64,000 nucleotides of DNA from Cyanobacteria bacterium QS_8_64_29. Its GTDB lineage: Bacteria; Cyanobacteriota; Cyanobacteriia; Cyanobacteriales; Rubidibacteraceae. The position numbers were made by a program, and so were the translations under genes. This document shows, in pieces, positions 8,608 through 19,099 of this stretch. The notes under the pieces are model-generated. The model was not told the origin of the DNA. It saw nothing but the letters and a program-made list of their open reading frames with translations, and did not search any database. Each line of letters starts with the position of its first letter. Positions within the stretch are counted from its first letter, which is position 1. The DNA is taken from NCBI GenBank assembly GCA_003022125.1, contig PXQH01000002.1, forward strand, positions 1-64,000, given 5' to 3'.

Positions 8608-9216
8608 CTGTCACTAGAAGCCATCGCCGTTCCCGCCCAGCGTTCCCATCCACCCGAGCGCTTGCTGGTGATGCTGCACGGCTGGGGTGATCGCGCGGGC
8701 AATTTGGCCGCCCTAGGAGAGACCTTAGAGCTCAATGGCGGCCAACTGTGGTTTCCGGATGCGCCCTTTGCCCATCCCCACGTTCCGGGCGACCGAATGT
8801 GGTACGACCTGCAGCAGTGGGACGAGCAGGGACTGGCCCAGAGCCGACAGCAGCTCCACGATTGGCTGCGCGCGCTGCCGGCGGCAACGGAGGTGCCGCT
8901 TGCGCGCACGGTGCTGGCCGGGTTCTCCCAGGGCGGTGCCATGGCGCTGGATGTGGGCTTGCAGTGGCCGCTGGCGGGAGTTTGCAGCCTCAGCGGCTAC
9001 CTGCACGCCCAGCCCCAGGCGGCGACTGAGCCGCCGCCGGTGCTGATGGTGCACGGCCGCCAAGATCCGGTCGTTCCGCTGCAGGCAGCGCAGCAAGCCC
9101 AGCAGGCGCTCGCGGCAGCTGGCGTCGCCCTCGATTACCGCGAGCGCGACATGCAGCACGAGCTGCCGCCCCCCGTGCTGGAGCAGATCCGCGAGTTTGT
9201 CTTGGCGCACACCTAG
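8608..9216 (+). CDS. Alpha/beta-hydrolase, carboxylesterase/phospholipase type
   Basis: An alpha/beta-hydrolase of about 202 residues. It has the oxyanion-side motif LLVMLHGWGDRAGN, the nucleophile elbow GFSQGGAMA (serine nucleophile), an acid in HGRQDPVVP and a histidine near QHELPP. It resembles bacterial carboxylesterases/lysophospholipases that hydrolyse short acyl esters in the cytosol. The start is unusual. AGGAGG at 8596-8601 is followed after 6 bases by CTG at 8608, giving an N-terminus (LSLEAIAVPAQ) like that of homologues. No ATG, GTG or TTG lies between there and the TTG at 8662, which would cut into the first beta-strand. CTG initiation is inference. It ends 4 bases before coaBC. 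Confidence 0.75.
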   Translation: MSLEAIAVPAQRSHPPERLLVMLHGWGDRAGNLAALGETLELNGGQLWFPDAPFAHPHVPGDRMWYDLQQWDEQGLAQSRQQLHDWLRALPAATEVPLARTVLAGFSQGGAMALDVGLQWPLAGVCSLSGYLHAQPQAATEPPPVLMVHGRQDPVVPLQAAQQAQQALAAAGVALDYRERDMQHELPPPVLEQIREFVLAHT

Positions 9217-9220
9217 GCCC

Positions 9221-10438
9221 ATGCTGCGCGAACGGCGCATTGCCATCGGCATTGGCGGCGGTATCGCCGCCTACAAGGCCTGCGAGCTGATCTCGCGGCT
9301 GGTCAAATCGGGGGCGCAAGTCCGTGCCGTTCTCACCGAGAGCGCCCAGGCGTTCGTGACACCGCTGACGGCAGCCACCCTCAGCCGCCAGCAAGCCTAC
9401 ACCGACGCTGACTTTTGGCAGCCCCATCCGCGTCCACTCCACATTGAGCTGGCGGAGTGGGCTGAGGTGTTGGTCGTGGCCCCGCTTACGGCCAACACGT
9501 TGGGCAAACTGGCAGCGGGCTTGGCCGACAACCTGCTGACCAATACCGTTTTGGCCTCGCGCTGTCCCCTGCTGCTGGCGCCGGCCATGAACGTCGAGAT
9601 GTGGGGACAGCCCGCCGTGCAGCGCAATTGGTCGCTGCTGCAACAGGCCGAGCGCGTTCGCGGCTTGGATCCTGGCTCGGGGCTGCTGGCCTGCGATCGC
9701 GTCGGGACGGGGCGCATGGCGGAACCGGCCGCGATCGAGCTGGCGGTTTGCTCGGCGCTGCACGCCGGCGGCCGGGCGGATCTGGCGGGCAAGCGGGTGC
9801 TGGTAACGGCCGGCGGCACGCGCGAACCCCTGGATCCGGTGCGGTTTCTGGGCAATCCTGCCACGGGGCGCATGGGGCTTGCCATCGCGCAAGCGGCCGC
9901 CCATCGCGGGGCCGAGGTCACCTTGATCGGCACCTGGCCCCAGGAGGCGGTTGCGGCCGGCATAGCGCTCGTGCCGGCCAGCAGTGCCGCCCGGATGCAC
10001 CAGGCTCTGCTCGAGCGCTTCGAGCGCGCTGACTGGGCGATCTTGGCCGCGGCGGTTGCCGACATCAAACCGGCTAGCTACTGGGCGCACAAGCGCCCCA
10101 AGCGATCGCTACCGACCTCGCTGCCGCTGGCATGGGTCCCTGACATAGCAGCCGATCTGGGCGCGCGCAAGCAGCCCCACCAAACCACCATCGGCTTTGC
10201 CGCCCAAACTGGGGAGACCGTTGTGCCCGCGCGCGAGAAGCTGGCGCGCAAGCAGCTGGATGCCATCGCCGCCAACCCCATCGATGCCCCCGATGCCGGC
10301 TTTGGCAGCGAAACCAACCGGGCGACGCTGCTCGATGCCTGGGGGCGCGAGCGCGCGATAGGCCCCTGCAGCAAGTTCGAGCTGGCGCACGGCCTGCTGG
10401 ATTTTGTCGCCACGCTGCCGCAGCGCAGTGCCGGCTAG
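9221..10438 (+). CDS. coaBC: Bifunctional phosphopantothenoylcysteine decarboxylase / phosphopantothenate-cysteine ligase
   Basis: The protein has 405 residues. The N-terminal CoaC flavoprotein half has GIGGGIAAYKACELI, the PLTANTLGKLAAGLADNL stretch and PAMNVEMW. The C-terminal CoaB half has TAGGTREPLDPVRFLGNPAT and the GFAAQTGE and DAIAANPI segments. The enzyme joins cysteine to 4'-phosphopantothenate using CTP and then decarboxylates the product, two steps of coenzyme A synthesis in the cytosol. The ATG at 9221, four bases after the esterase stop, gives the standard start MLRERRIAIGIGGG. The spacing suggests co-transcription with the esterase. Confidence 0.93.
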   Translation: MLRERRIAIGIGGGIAAYKACELISRLVKSGAQVRAVLTESAQAFVTPLTAATLSRQQAYTDADFWQPHPRPLHIELAEWAEVLVVAPLTANTLGKLAAGLADNLLTNTVLASRCPLLLAPAMNVEMWGQPAVQRNWSLLQQAERVRGLDPGSGLLACDRVGTGRMAEPAAIELAVCSALHAGGRADLAGKRVLVTAGGTREPLDPVRFLGNPATGRMGLAIAQAAAHRGAEVTLIGTWPQEAVAAGIALVPASSAARMHQALLERFERADWAILAAAVADIKPASYWAHKRPKRSLPTSLPLAWVPDIAADLGARKQPHQTTIGFAAQTGETVVPAREKLARKQLDAIAANPIDAPDAGFGSETNRATLLDAWGRERAIGPCSKFELAHGLLDFVATLPQRSAG

Positions 10439-10515
10439 CCCGCGATCGCGCCTGCCTACAATGGAGTCGGTACGCTGCGCTGCACGACTTTGACAGGGCT
10501 GGCGGGGGATTCCCA

Positions 10516-13182
10516 TTGACCGACGTTACAACGCCCACCGAGCTGGCGTTTGACGCGCTGTTTCCGTTTGAGCTCGATGCCTTTCAGCAGCGCGCCACGA
10601 GCGCGTTCGATGCGGGCAAATCGGTAGTGGTGAGCGTGCCCACTGGCTCGGGCAAAACGCTGGTGGGTGAGTACGCCATCTACCGCGCGCTCGTCCGCGG
10701 CAAGCGCGTTTTTTACACCACCCCCCTCAAAGCCCTCTCCAACCAGAAGCTGAGTGACTTTCAAGCCCGTTTCGGCCGCCACAACGTCGGGCTGGTGACT
10801 GGCGATGTTTCCCACAACCGCAATGCCCCTGTGCTGGTGATGACCACCGAGGTGTTCCGCAATATGCTCTACGGAACGCCCATCGGGCAAGCTCAGGGCG
10901 TCCCGGCATCGCTGGAGGGGGTAGAAGCCGTGGTGCTGGATGAGTGCCACTACATGAACGATCCCAGCCGCGGCACGGTGTGGGAAGAGTCCATTATTTA
11001 TTGTCCGAGCAGCATCCAGCTGCTGGCCCTCTCGGCCACGATCGCCAACGCCGAGCAGCTCACCGACTGGATCGATCGCATCCACGGTCCCACCGAGCTA
11101 GTCCGCTCCCAGGTACGCCCCGTCCCACTGCAGTTTCACTTCAGCTCGCCCCAGGGGTTGTTTCCGCTGCTCGATCGGCAGCAGCGCAAGCTCGACCCGC
11201 GCCTCAAAGGCAAAAAGCGCGCCTCGGGCAAGCGGCGCACCAAAAAGCGCAACTGTCCCAGCACCGAGCAGGTCCTGCAGCAGCTCCAGGAGCGGGAGAT
11301 GCTCCCCGCCATTTATTTCATCTTTAGCCGCCGGGGCTGCGATCGCGCCGTGGCCGAGCTGGATGGCCTCTCGCTGGTCGATGCCCAAGAGGCCCAGCAG
11401 ATCGAGCGGTGGGTGCAGCAGTTTTTGCACCAGCACCCCGAAGGCGCGCGCGCCGGGCACGTCGAGCCGCTAACCCGCGGAATCGCCGCCCATCATGCCG
11501 GCATCCTGCCTGCCTGGAAGGGCCTGGTGGAAGAGCTCTTTGGGGCCGGCTTGGTGAAGGTGGTCTTTGCCACCGAGACGCTGGCAGCCGGGATCAACAT
11601 GCCCGCACGCACCACGGCCATCTCCTCGCTGGCCAAGCGTACCGATCACGGCCACCGGCTGCTGCGCGCCTCGGAGTTTTTGCAAATGGCCGGTCGGGCC
11701 GGCCGGCGTGGCATGGATGCCACCGGCCACGTGGTCTGCGTCCAAACCCGCTTTGAGGGGGCTGCCGAGGCGGCGCAAATTGCAACGCAAGCAGCCGATC
11801 CGCTCGTCAGCCAGTTTAGTCCCACCTACGGCATGGCCCTCAACTTGCTGCAGACCCAATCCCTGCAGCAAGTCAAACGCTTGCTCGAGCGCAGCTTTGC
11901 CCAGTACCTGGCCGAGCAGCGCCTAGAGCCGGAGCGCCAGGCCATCGCCGAGCTAACGCGCGAGGCCAGCCAGCTCGACTTGGAGTTAGCCCAGATCGAC
12001 CCGGCCCACTTCGCCAGCTACGACAAGTTGCGGGCGCGGCTCAAGGAGGAGCGCCGCATTGCCAAGTACCTGCAACGCGAGGCCGAGGCCGAGCGCACGC
12101 CGGCCATTGCTGCTGCCCTAGACCAGGCAGCGCCCGGCCAAATCCTCTACCTCAAAGGCCCCAACGTCACTGTGCCGTCTCCGCTACCCGCTGTCCTCTA
12201 CACCCAGGCCCACAGCGGCGGCCGATCCGCGATCACCATCTGCATCGGCAACGACAACCGCTGGTACGTTGCCGCCCCTAGCGACGTCGCGGAGCTGGGC
12301 GAGCAGCCCCTCGCCGCCGAGCTGCTGCAAGGCATCGCGCCGCCAGGGGACCTCACCCTCAAGCCCGGCAAGCGGCGTCAGGGCGACGAGGCTACGGCCG
12401 CGATCGCTGGGCGCCTGCCGGCCGATGCCAGCGAGCTGCCAGCGCCGCCGGCCGTAGCGGCCCAGCAGGACAAAATCGCCCGCCTGGAGCGCCAGCTGGC
12501 CGAGCACCCGCTGCAGCAGTGGGGCAAGCCCAGCACCCTGCTCAAGCGCTACCAGCGCCGCGAGACCGTCCGGGCCGAGCTGGAGAAACGCCAGAGCCGC
12601 TCCCAGCAGCAGCGCGCCCAGCACTGGCAGGCCTTTCTCAACCTCGTAAGCGTCCTGCACGAGCTGGAGGCGCTGCAGGACCACCAACCCACCGAGTTAG
12701 GGGAAACCGCAGCCGCCATCCGCGCCGACAACGAGCTGTGGTTGGCCCTGGCCTTGCGCTCGCGGGCGCTCGATGCGCTGGAGCCGCAGCAGCTGGCGGC
12801 GGCAATGGGGGCACTGGTGCTGGAGCCCCCGCGCCCGGACAGCCAGACGCACTACGCTCCCAGCCGCGCGACCGCTGCGGCCCTGGGCCAGCTGCAACCG
12901 CAGCGCGATCGGCTCCTGCAGGTGCAGCGCCGCCACGGCGTCTCCATGGCGGTTTGGCTGGAGTCCTCGCCCATTGGGTTGGTGGAGCAATGGGCCCTGG
13001 GCGAGGCCTGGGGCGATCTCTGCGACAATACCAGCCTGGATGAAGGCGACATCGTTCGGATCCTGCGCCGCACGATGGATGTGCTGGCGCAGCTGCCGCA
13101 CGTGCCCCACATCTCGCCAGCGCTGGGCGCCAACGCGCGCCGCGCCATTCAGCTAATGGAACGTTTTCCGCTCGAGCCCTAA
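10516..13182 (+). CDS. Ski2/Mtr4-like DExH-box RNA helicase
   Basis: The 888-residue helicase has Walker A VPTGSGKT (about 41-48), motif Ia [16 protein letters not shown] at 142-145, SAT at [10 protein letters not shown], and the C-terminal [15 protein letters not shown] and [12 protein letters not shown] motifs. After these comes a long helical region with charged segments, matching the cyanobacterial Ski2-family helicases. Eukaryotic relatives (Mtr4, Ski2, plastid ISE2) unwind RNA for decay or processing, and an ATP-dependent RNA-remodelling role is inferred here. The start is TTG at 10516 with GGCGGGGGA upstream. The gene lies between coaBC and der, all on the same strand. Confidence 0.88.
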   Translation: MTDVTTPTELAFDALFPFELDAFQQRATSAFDAGKSVVVSVPTGSGKTLVGEYAIYRALVRGKRVFYTTPLKALSNQKLSDFQARFGRHNVGLVTGDVSHNRNAPVLVMTTEVFRNMLYGTPIGQAQGVPASLEGVEAVVLDECHYMNDPSRGTVWEESIIYCPSSIQLLALSATIANAEQLTDWIDRIHGPTELVRSQVRPVPLQFHFSSPQGLFPLLDRQQRKLDPRLKGKKRASGKRRTKKRNCPSTEQVLQQLQEREMLPAIYFIFSRRGCDRAVAELDGLSLVDAQEAQQIERWVQQFLHQHPEGARAGHVEPLTRGIAAHHAGILPAWKGLVEELFGAGLVKVVFATETLAAGINMPARTTAISSLAKRTDHGHRLLRASEFLQMAGRAGRRGMDATGHVVCVQTRFEGAAEAAQIATQAADPLVSQFSPTYGMALNLLQTQSLQQVKRLLERSFAQYLAEQRLEPERQAIAELTREASQLDLELAQIDPAHFASYDKLRARLKEERRIAKYLQREAEAERTPAIAAALDQAAPGQILYLKGPNVTVPSPLPAVLYTQAHSGGRSAITICIGNDNRWYVAAPSDVAELGEQPLAAELLQGIAPPGDLTLKPGKRRQGDEATAAIAGRLPADASELPAPPAVAAQQDKIARLERQLAEHPLQQWGKPSTLLKRYQRRETVRAELEKRQSRSQQQRAQHWQAFLNLVSVLHELEALQDHQPTELGETAAAIRADNELWLALALRSRALDALEPQQLAAAMGALVLEPPRPDSQTHYAPSRATAAALGQLQPQRDRLLQVQRRHGVSMAVWLESSPIGLVEQWALGEAWGDLCDNTSLDEGDIVRILRRTMDVLAQLPHVPHISPALGANARRAIQLMERFPLEP

Positions 13183-13220
13183 AGCGCTCGGGCGAGCCCC
13201 TTACCGACGAATCCCGCGCC

Positions 13221-14582
13221 ATGCAACAGCGACCGGTTGTCGCCATCATCGGACGGCCCAACGTGGGCAAATCGGCGCTCGTCAACCGCATTGCGAGCGC
13301 CCGCGCCTCCATCGTCGACGAGCGCGCCGGCATGACGCGCGATCGCGTCTATCAGGACGCGTTTTGGCAAGACCGCGATTTTGCCGCGGTCGACACGGGG
13401 GGCTTGATCTTTGAAGACGACACCGAGTTTCTGCTCCACATCCGCGAGCAGGCTGCTGCTGCGCTGGAAGAGGCGTGCGCGGCCGTTTTGGTGGTCGACG
13501 GCCAGGCCGGTCTGACGGCACTGGATGAAGCCATTGCCGATTGGCTGCGACGGCAGTCCGTCCCCGTGCTGCTAGCGGTCAACAAGTGCGAATCCCCCCA
13601 ATGGGGCCTGGCGCAAGCCGCCGAGTTCTGGGCGCTGGATCTGGGCGAGCCGTTTCCGGTTTCGGGCATGCACGGTAGCGGCGTGGGCGATCTGCTCGAT
13701 GCCCTGGTGGCGAAGTTCCCGCCGCCAGCGCCGCCCGCCGAGCGAGCGCCCATCAACGTTGCCATTGTGGGCCGCCCCAACGTGGGCAAATCCAGCCTGC
13801 TCAATGCCATTAGCGGCGTTACCCGCGCCATCGTCACGCCCCAAGCCGGGACCACGCGCGATGCCATCGATCGCACCGTCGAGCGGCAAGGTCAGCCCTA
13901 TCGCCTGATCGACACGGCCGGGATCCGCCGCAAGAAAAACGTGCGCTACGGGCCGGAGTTTTTCGGCATCAACCGCGCCTTCAAAGCCATCCGCCGCGCC
14001 GATGTCGTCGTGCTGGTGCTGGATGCCACTGAGGGCATTACCGAGCAGGATCTCAAGCTGGCCGGCCGGATTCAGGATCAGGGGCGCGCAGCGGTCATTG
14101 TCATCAACAAGTGGGACGCCGTTGCCAAAGACTCGCACACTCTCGATCAGTTCCAGCGCTACGTCCGCGATCGCCTGTCGTTTGTCGACTGGGCCGAGAC
14201 GGCCTTTGTTAGCGCCACCACCGGCAAGCGCGTCTCGCAAATTCTGGATCGCGTCGAGGCGGCGGCCGGCGAGCATCGGCGCCGCGTTAGCACTGCCGTG
14301 CTCAACGAGGCCCTCCAGGAAGCGGTTGCGTGGCACACCCCACCCACCAACCGCCAGGGGCGGCAGGGCAAAATCTACTACGCCACCCAGGCCAGCAGCC
14401 AGCCGCCCACGGTGGTACTGTTTGTCAACGACCCCCGACGGTTCCCGGCCAACTACTGCCGCTACATCGAACGCCAGCTGCGCCAGCAACTAGGCTTTGC
14501 CGGGACGCCGCTGCGCTTGCGCTGGCGGGCTAAAAGCGCCCGCGCGCTCGAGGGGAGCCTCAACCGGGCAACGCGCGTCTGA
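13221..14582 (+). CDS. der: Ribosome-assembly GTPase Der (EngA)
   Basis: A 453-residue double GTPase. The first G domain has GRPNVGKS at 11-18, DTGG and NKCE. The second has GRPNVGKS at 184-191, DTAG and NKWD. A KH-like C-terminal domain follows ([20 protein letters not shown]). Der binds 50S precursors and is needed for large-subunit maturation. The length is normal. The stop TGA overlaps the ATG of the next gene by one base (TGATG), which points to translational coupling. The ATG at 13221 sits 38 bases after the helicase stop. Confidence 0.95.
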   Translation: MQQRPVVAIIGRPNVGKSALVNRIASARASIVDERAGMTRDRVYQDAFWQDRDFAAVDTGGLIFEDDTEFLLHIREQAAAALEEACAAVLVVDGQAGLTALDEAIADWLRRQSVPVLLAVNKCESPQWGLAQAAEFWALDLGEPFPVSGMHGSGVGDLLDALVAKFPPPAPPAERAPINVAIVGRPNVGKSSLLNAISGVTRAIVTPQAGTTRDAIDRTVERQGQPYRLIDTAGIRRKKNVRYGPEFFGINRAFKAIRRADVVVLVLDATEGITEQDLKLAGRIQDQGRAAVIVINKWDAVAKDSHTLDQFQRYVRDRLSFVDWAETAFVSATTGKRVSQILDRVEAAAGEHRRRVSTAVLNEALQEAVAWHTPPTNRQGRQGKIYYATQASSQPPTVVLFVNDPRRFPANYCRYIERQLRQQLGFAGTPLRLRWRAKSARALEGSLNRATRV

Positions 14583-15493
14583 TGGATCTGCTGCGCTCGC
14601 TCCCGCTGGGCCTGTATTTGGAGCGGCCCGTTACCTGGCTGCACGGGTTGGACCCGCGCGTCAAGCTGGCCTGGTTGCTGAGCCTGCTGATGACGCCGCT
14701 GATGGCCAACCCGCAATGGCGCCTGATCCTGGTGGCGCTGCTGATCCTGCTGACGCTCTCGGCGGCCATTCCGCTGCGCGTCTGGCGCCAGCAAATGGGG
14801 TGGTTGCTGGTGCTGTGCGGGCTGGCCTTCGTGCTGACCTGCCTGTTGGATGACGGGCTCTCGGTCTCGCACCAGCCGCGCTTGCCCGCGCCCGAATCGG
14901 CCTTGTCGCTGGCGGAAACGCCGCTGCCGCAACCCCAAGACTACCGCTACCTGCTGTTCGCGCTCGATCTGGGGGTGATTGACATTGAGTTGACCCGCCG
15001 CTCGCTGGAGCTGGCCGTGCGGGTTAGCACCGTCATTTTTACTGTGCTCTACAGTGCCAATCTCTACTTGCTCACCACCGCTCCCGAAGCGATCGCGGCC
15101 GGTTTGGAGAGCCTGATGCGGCCACTGCGGCGCCTCAACGTGCCGGTTACCGAAATAACGCTGACCCTGACCCTCTCGCTGCGCTTCATTCCGCTGGTAC
15201 TCGAGGAGGTGCAGAATTTGGTGCGCTCGGTCCGGACGCGGGCCATCAACTGGCAGCAGTTGGGCTGGCGCCGCGGCTTGCAAGTGTGGCTGGTGGTGGT
15301 GGAGCGGCTGCTCAAAAACCTGTTGCTGCGCGCCGAGCAGATCGCAACGGCCATGCAGGTGCGCGGCTTTACCAGTCCCAGCGAGCACCGCGTGCGCTGG
15401 CACGAGCTGGCCTTGGGGCGCGGCGATTGGCTGGCCCTATTGGCGCTGGCGCTGCTGTGGAGCGGGCGCGTGGCCTGGGGCGGCATGGCATGA
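14582..15493 (+). CDS. EcfT/CbiQ-family energy-coupling-factor transmembrane protein
   Basis: This 303-residue integral membrane protein has hydrophobic segments near residues 30-50, 54-80 and 120-150. It carries the CbiQ-family region LRFIPLVLEEVQNLVRSVRTR and RAEQIATAMQVRGF, whose arginine-rich coupling helices contact the ATPases in ECF transporters. It would be the transmembrane T component of a vitamin or metal importer. No ATPase or substrate-binding S component lies nearby, so a shared-module (group II) arrangement is likely. It overlaps der by one base, and its own stop overlaps the start of the TrpE-family gene by four bases. Confidence 0.85.
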   Translation: MDLLRSLPLGLYLERPVTWLHGLDPRVKLAWLLSLLMTPLMANPQWRLILVALLILLTLSAAIPLRVWRQQMGWLLVLCGLAFVLTCLLDDGLSVSHQPRLPAPESALSLAETPLPQPQDYRYLLFALDLGVIDIELTRRSLELAVRVSTVIFTVLYSANLYLLTTAPEAIAAGLESLMRPLRRLNVPVTEITLTLTLSLRFIPLVLEEVQNLVRSVRTRAINWQQLGWRRGLQVWLVVVERLLKNLLLRAEQIATAMQVRGFTSPSEHRVRWHELALGRGDWLALLALALLWSGRVAWGGMA

Positions 15494-16908
15494 GTGCGGT
15501 CGCGCCCTGGCGCTGGCGTGCGCTGCCGCTTGGGGAGTGCACGGGGGCTGAGGTCTTTGAGGCGCTGGGCTATCCCAGCCAGCCCATTGCCACCCTGCTG
15601 GAAAGCCCCGTTCCGCCCCCGCAAGACCGGCCCCAGTTGGCGCGCTATTCCATTTGCGCGGGCCCACCGCGCACGGTGGGCGGCCGGCAGCAGCTCTATC
15701 GGCCGCCGCTGGGGCAGGTGCTGCCTTGCCTGCGCCGCTTGCTGCGCGCGAGCGGGACGCGCGGCATTCCCGCCCGGTGCCAGCATCTGCCGTTTGTGGG
15801 GGGATGGCTGGGGTGGTTGAGCTACGACGCGGCCCGCGAAATCGAGCGCTTGCCCGACTGCAACCCCGATCCGCTCCCGTTCCCGGTGGCCTACTGGTAC
15901 GAGCCCGCCACCTTCGCGGTGTTGGATCGCCCCAACGGCACGCTCTGGTTGGCTGCCACCCAGCTTGCCGAGTTGGATCGGTTGCAACGCTGCTGCGAGC
16001 GCACCCCGGCCCGAACCGCCGAGCCAGTTGCGCCAGGCAAGCCTGCCCGTTTTGTCCCCATTGCCACCCAAGCGGACTACGAGCGCGCCGTCCGCCGCGC
16101 TCAGGCCTACATCCGCGCTGGCGAGATCTTCCAGGCTAATTTGTCCCTGCGCTTCACCCTGACCACCGCAGCCGCCAGTTGGAGCGTTTATCGCGCCCTG
16201 CGCGCCATCAATCCGTCGCCGTTTGCCAGCTACTGGCAAACGCCTTGGGGCAGTGCCATCGGCTGTTCGCCCGAGCGGCTGGTCAAACTGGAAGGCCGAA
16301 CCGCTCAAACCCGCCCCATTGCAGGTACGCGAGCGCGCGGGCGCGATACCCAAACCGACCGCGAGCTGGCAGCCGGGCTCCAGGGCAGTCGCAAAGACAG
16401 CGCCGAGCACCTGATGCTGCTCGATCTGGCCCGCAACGATTTGGGCCGCGTCTGCGAGTGGGGCTCGGTCCGCGCCGACGAGCGCTTTGCAATCGAGCGC
16501 TACAGCCACGTCATGCATCTGGTCAGTAACGTCACCGGCCGCCTGCGCTCGGATTGGGACGTGATCGATTTGGTGCGCGCGCTGTTTCCGGGCGGTACGA
16601 TTACCGGATGCCCCAAAGTGCGCTGCATGGAAATCATCGAGGAACTCGAGCCCGTGCGCCGCAATTGGTTTTACGGTTCCTGCGGCTACCTCGACCGGCG
16701 CGGCTACCTCGATCTCAATATCGCCATCCGGACGTTGCTGCACTGCCGGGCCGAGGGGCGCGATCCCGCGGCCCGGTACCGCGTCTGGGGGCAAGTGGGC
16801 GCCGGCATCGTGGCCGACAGCGACCCCAAAACCGAGTGGCACGAGTCGCTGCGCAAGGCCCAGGCGCAGCTGGCAGCCCTGGGGCTTGCTACCGATCGCC
16901 AACGCTAG
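15490..16908 (+). CDS. Chorismate-utilising enzyme, anthranilate synthase component I / aminodeoxychorismate synthase family
   Basis: A product of about 472 residues with the chorismate-binding fold: FQANLSLRF, SPERLVKLEG, RPIAGTRARG, HLMLLDLARNDLGRVC, ALFPGGTITGCPKVR and QVGAGIVADSDP. The PIAGT motif has alanine where E. coli PabB has the lysine (PIKGT), which favours anthranilate-type chemistry, but this shorter cyanobacterial subfamily is variously annotated TrpE or PabB. The enzyme would aminate chorismate using ammonia from a separate glutaminase, for tryptophan or folate. I chose the ATG at 15490, which overlaps the preceding TGA (ATGA). The yggS-type gene follows 4 bases later. Confidence 0.85.
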   Translation: MSAVAPWRWRALPLGECTGAEVFEALGYPSQPIATLLESPVPPPQDRPQLARYSICAGPPRTVGGRQQLYRPPLGQVLPCLRRLLRASGTRGIPARCQHLPFVGGWLGWLSYDAAREIERLPDCNPDPLPFPVAYWYEPATFAVLDRPNGTLWLAATQLAELDRLQRCCERTPARTAEPVAPGKPARFVPIATQADYERAVRRAQAYIRAGEIFQANLSLRFTLTTAAASWSVYRALRAINPSPFASYWQTPWGSAIGCSPERLVKLEGRTAQTRPIAGTRARGRDTQTDRELAAGLQGSRKDSAEHLMLLDLARNDLGRVCEWGSVRADERFAIERYSHVMHLVSNVTGRLRSDWDVIDLVRALFPGGTITGCPKVRCMEIIEELEPVRRNWFYGSCGYLDRRGYLDLNIAIRTLLHCRAEGRDPAARYRVWGQVGAGIVADSDPKTEWHESLRKAQAQLAALGLATDRQR

Positions 16909-16912
16909 AACC

Positions 16913-17590
16913 ATGACCGTCTCGAGTGCCGCCATCACCGAACGCGCCCGCCAAATCCGTCAGGAGCTGCCGGATCGCGTGCGCCTGGTGGCCGTTAGCA
17001 AAACCATGCCGGCCGAGGCCATCCGGGCCGCCCATGCAGCCGGCATCCGCGACTTTGGCGAAAACTTCGTCCAAGAAGCTGCCAGCAAGCAACAGCAGCT
17101 GTCGGATCTCGACGGCATCCGCTGGCACCTGGTGGGGCACCTGCAGCGCAACAAGGTCAAGCAAGCCCTGCAGCACTTTCACTGCATCCAGAGCTGCGAT
17201 AGCTTGCGGCTGGCGCAGCGCTTGGATCGCGTTGCCGGCGACCGCGGCATTCGCCCGCCTGTCTGCCTGCAGGTCAAACCGCGCCCCGATCCCAACAAGT
17301 ACGGCTGGACCTTTGAGGGCTTGTGGGCCGATCTCGCCGAGCTCGATCGCTGCCGCCATCTAGATGTGTGCGGCCTGATGGCAATCCTGCCGCTGGGGCT
17401 ATCGCAAGCGGAGGCCCTGGAGGCGTTCCGCTCGGTGCGCGCCTTGGCCGATCGCATCGCTAGCCAGCAGCTGTCGCAAATCCGCATGCAGGAGCTATCG
17501 ATGGGCATGTCCGCCGACTACCCGCTGGCGCTCCAAGCCGGAACGACCGTGGTGCGATTGGGCCAAACCATTTTTGGCGCCCGCTCTTGA
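16913..17590 (+). CDS. YggS/PROSC-family pyridoxal-phosphate homeostasis protein
   Basis: A 225-residue TIM-barrel PLP protein with VAVSKTMP (PLP lysine at K30), FGENFVQEAASK, WHLVGHLQRNKVK, LMAILPLG and ELSMGMSADY. Family members bind PLP without known catalysis and buffer its supply. In many cyanobacteria this gene lies immediately upstream of sepF, as here: sepF starts 98 bases downstream, followed by proC. The ATG at 16913 lies four bases after the preceding stop. A longer frame reading back into the TrpE-family gene was rejected. Confidence 0.92.
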   Translation: MTVSSAAITERARQIRQELPDRVRLVAVSKTMPAEAIRAAHAAGIRDFGENFVQEAASKQQQLSDLDGIRWHLVGHLQRNKVKQALQHFHCIQSCDSLRLAQRLDRVAGDRGIRPPVCLQVKPRPDPNKYGWTFEGLWADLAELDRCRHLDVCGLMAILPLGLSQAEALEAFRSVRALADRIASQQLSQIRMQELSMGMSADYPLALQAGTTVVRLGQTIFGARS

Positions 17591-17687
17591 CGCAAGTGGG
17601 GAGCAATGCCAACCTTCAACGCAAGCACGCGTCCCAGTGCTAGTGCTGGCGCGCGTCTGAACCGTTTTGCGCAGCTAGGGGGAAACC

Positions 17688-18242
17688 GTGAATTCGGTAT
17701 TGGCCAAGCTAAGAGAATTTGTCAGTTTTGACGAGCCCGAAGCTTACGACGAGTACGAAGACGACCTGGATCGCGACGAGACCGAAGGGATCGCGGCCGA
17801 TGCCGGCGGGCGCGAGGAGCGCCAGCGTCGCTATCGGCCCGGCGTTGGTGCCGCTCGCAGCGGCAGCGTTGCGGCCGGGAGCAATGTCATCGGCATGCCC
17901 GGCACCAGCAACGGGGCATTTGAGGTCATGGTGTTCGAGCCGCGCTCGTTCGAGAAGATGCCGCAAGTCATTCAAGCCCTGCGCGAGCGCAAGTCGGTGG
18001 TGCTGAATTTGACCATGATGGAGCCCGACGAAGCGCAGCGGGCCGTCGACTTTGTCGCAGGCGGCACCTACGCCATGGACGGCCACCAAGAGCGCGTGGG
18101 CGAAAGCATTTTCCTGTTTACCCCCAACAGCGTCAAAGTCACTACCCATTCCGGCGCGGTCCACGAGACGCCCTCCTCGAGCCAGAGCGAGAGCGTGCAG
18201 CCCGGGGCTTGGGCGACCGATCCCGAGAGCCTGGCGCAGTAG
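17688..18242 (+). CDS. sepF: Cell-division protein SepF
   Basis: The 184-residue protein has the SepF plan. An N-terminal helix ([13 protein letters not shown]) suits membrane insertion, an acidic linker ([17 protein letters not shown]) follows, and the SepF domain spans about residues 75-165 ([40 protein letters not shown]). SepF anchors FtsZ to the membrane and aligns filaments at the septum. The start is GTG at 17688 after AGGGGG. The C-terminal 20 residues are Ser-rich. It forms a conserved neighbourhood with the YggS-type gene and proC. Confidence 0.93.
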   Translation: MNSVLAKLREFVSFDEPEAYDEYEDDLDRDETEGIAADAGGREERQRRYRPGVGAARSGSVAAGSNVIGMPGTSNGAFEVMVFEPRSFEKMPQVIQALRERKSVVLNLTMMEPDEAQRAVDFVAGGTYAMDGHQERVGESIFLFTPNSVKVTTHSGAVHETPSSSQSESVQPGAWATDPESLAQ

Positions 18243-18282
18243 CGCCCCGCTCGCCGGCAGCCACTGAGGTGAGGCCAAGACC

Positions 18283-19092
18283 GTGTCGATCGCGCTCGGG
18301 ATTGTGGGGGGCGGCGTCATGGGAGAGGCCATCCTCTCCCGATTGCTCGCCCAAGGACGCTACGCACCTGAGGCCATCCTCGCCAGCGATCCGTCGCCGC
18401 AGCGGCGCGAATACCTGCAGCAGCAGTACGGCATCCGCGTTGCAGCGGACAACCGCGAGGCAGCGACCGCTAGCGACATCCTGCTGCTGGCCACCAAGCC
18501 GCAAGTTTTGGATCGGGTTGCCCCCGAGCTAGCGCAGCCCGCTCCCGATAGTCCCAAGCCGTTGGTGGTTTCGATCCTGGCTGGGGTCCGCTTGGCGCGA
18601 CTGGAGGCGGCTCTGCCCGGCTATCCCATTGTGCGGGCCATGCCCAATACGCCCGCGACAGTGGGCGCTGGCATGACTGCGATTGCGCTCAGCGAGCAGG
18701 CCAGTACCGAGCAGTGCCAGCGAGCCCGTGCCATTTTGGAGGCCGTGGGCCAGGTCATCGAGCTGCCGGAACCCTTGCTGGATGGGGCAACTGGGGTGGC
18801 CGGTTCGGGGCCCGCTTATGTGGCTATGGCGATCGAGGCCCTGGCTGATGGTGGCGTGGCTGCTGGCTTGTCGCGCGCCAGCGCCTACCAGTTGGCCCTG
18901 CAGACCGTGCTGGGAACGGCACAGCTGCTGCAAGCATCCGGCCAGCACCCAGCCGAGCTCAAAGACCGCGTGACCAGCCCCGGTGGGACGACGATTGCAG
19001 CGGTGGGCGTGCTGGAGCGCGCCGGCTTTCGCGCCGCGCTAGCCGATGCCGTCCGAGCGGCGCAGCAGCGGGCCGGCGAGCTGGGCCAATAA
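18283..19092 (+). CDS. proC: Pyrroline-5-carboxylate reductase
   Basis: A 269-residue enzyme with the N-terminal dinucleotide motif GIVGGGVMGEAIL, VRAMPNTPATVGAG and the C-terminal signature region (VTSPGGTTIAAVGVLE). It reduces 1-pyrroline-5-carboxylate to proline with NAD(P)H in the cytosol. The start is GTG at 18283, with GAGGTGAGG upstream. The length is normal. It follows sepF after 40 bases and converges on the broken comF gene. Confidence 0.95.
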   Translation: MSIALGIVGGGVMGEAILSRLLAQGRYAPEAILASDPSPQRREYLQQQYGIRVAADNREAATASDILLLATKPQVLDRVAPELAQPAPDSPKPLVVSILAGVRLARLEAALPGYPIVRAMPNTPATVGAGMTAIALSEQASTEQCQRARAILEAVGQVIELPEPLLDGATGVAGSGPAYVAMAIEALADGGVAAGLSRASAYQLALQTVLGTAQLLQASGQHPAELKDRVTSPGGTTIAAVGVLERAGFRAALADAVRAAQQRAGELGQ

Positions 19093-19099
19093 CAGTGCT

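Noticed and set aside
15064-16938. A 624-codon open frame antisense to the EcfT- and TrpE-family genes
   Set aside because: Its translation is low-complexity without any domain, while both sense genes are clearly conserved; long antisense frames are common in GC-rich DNA.
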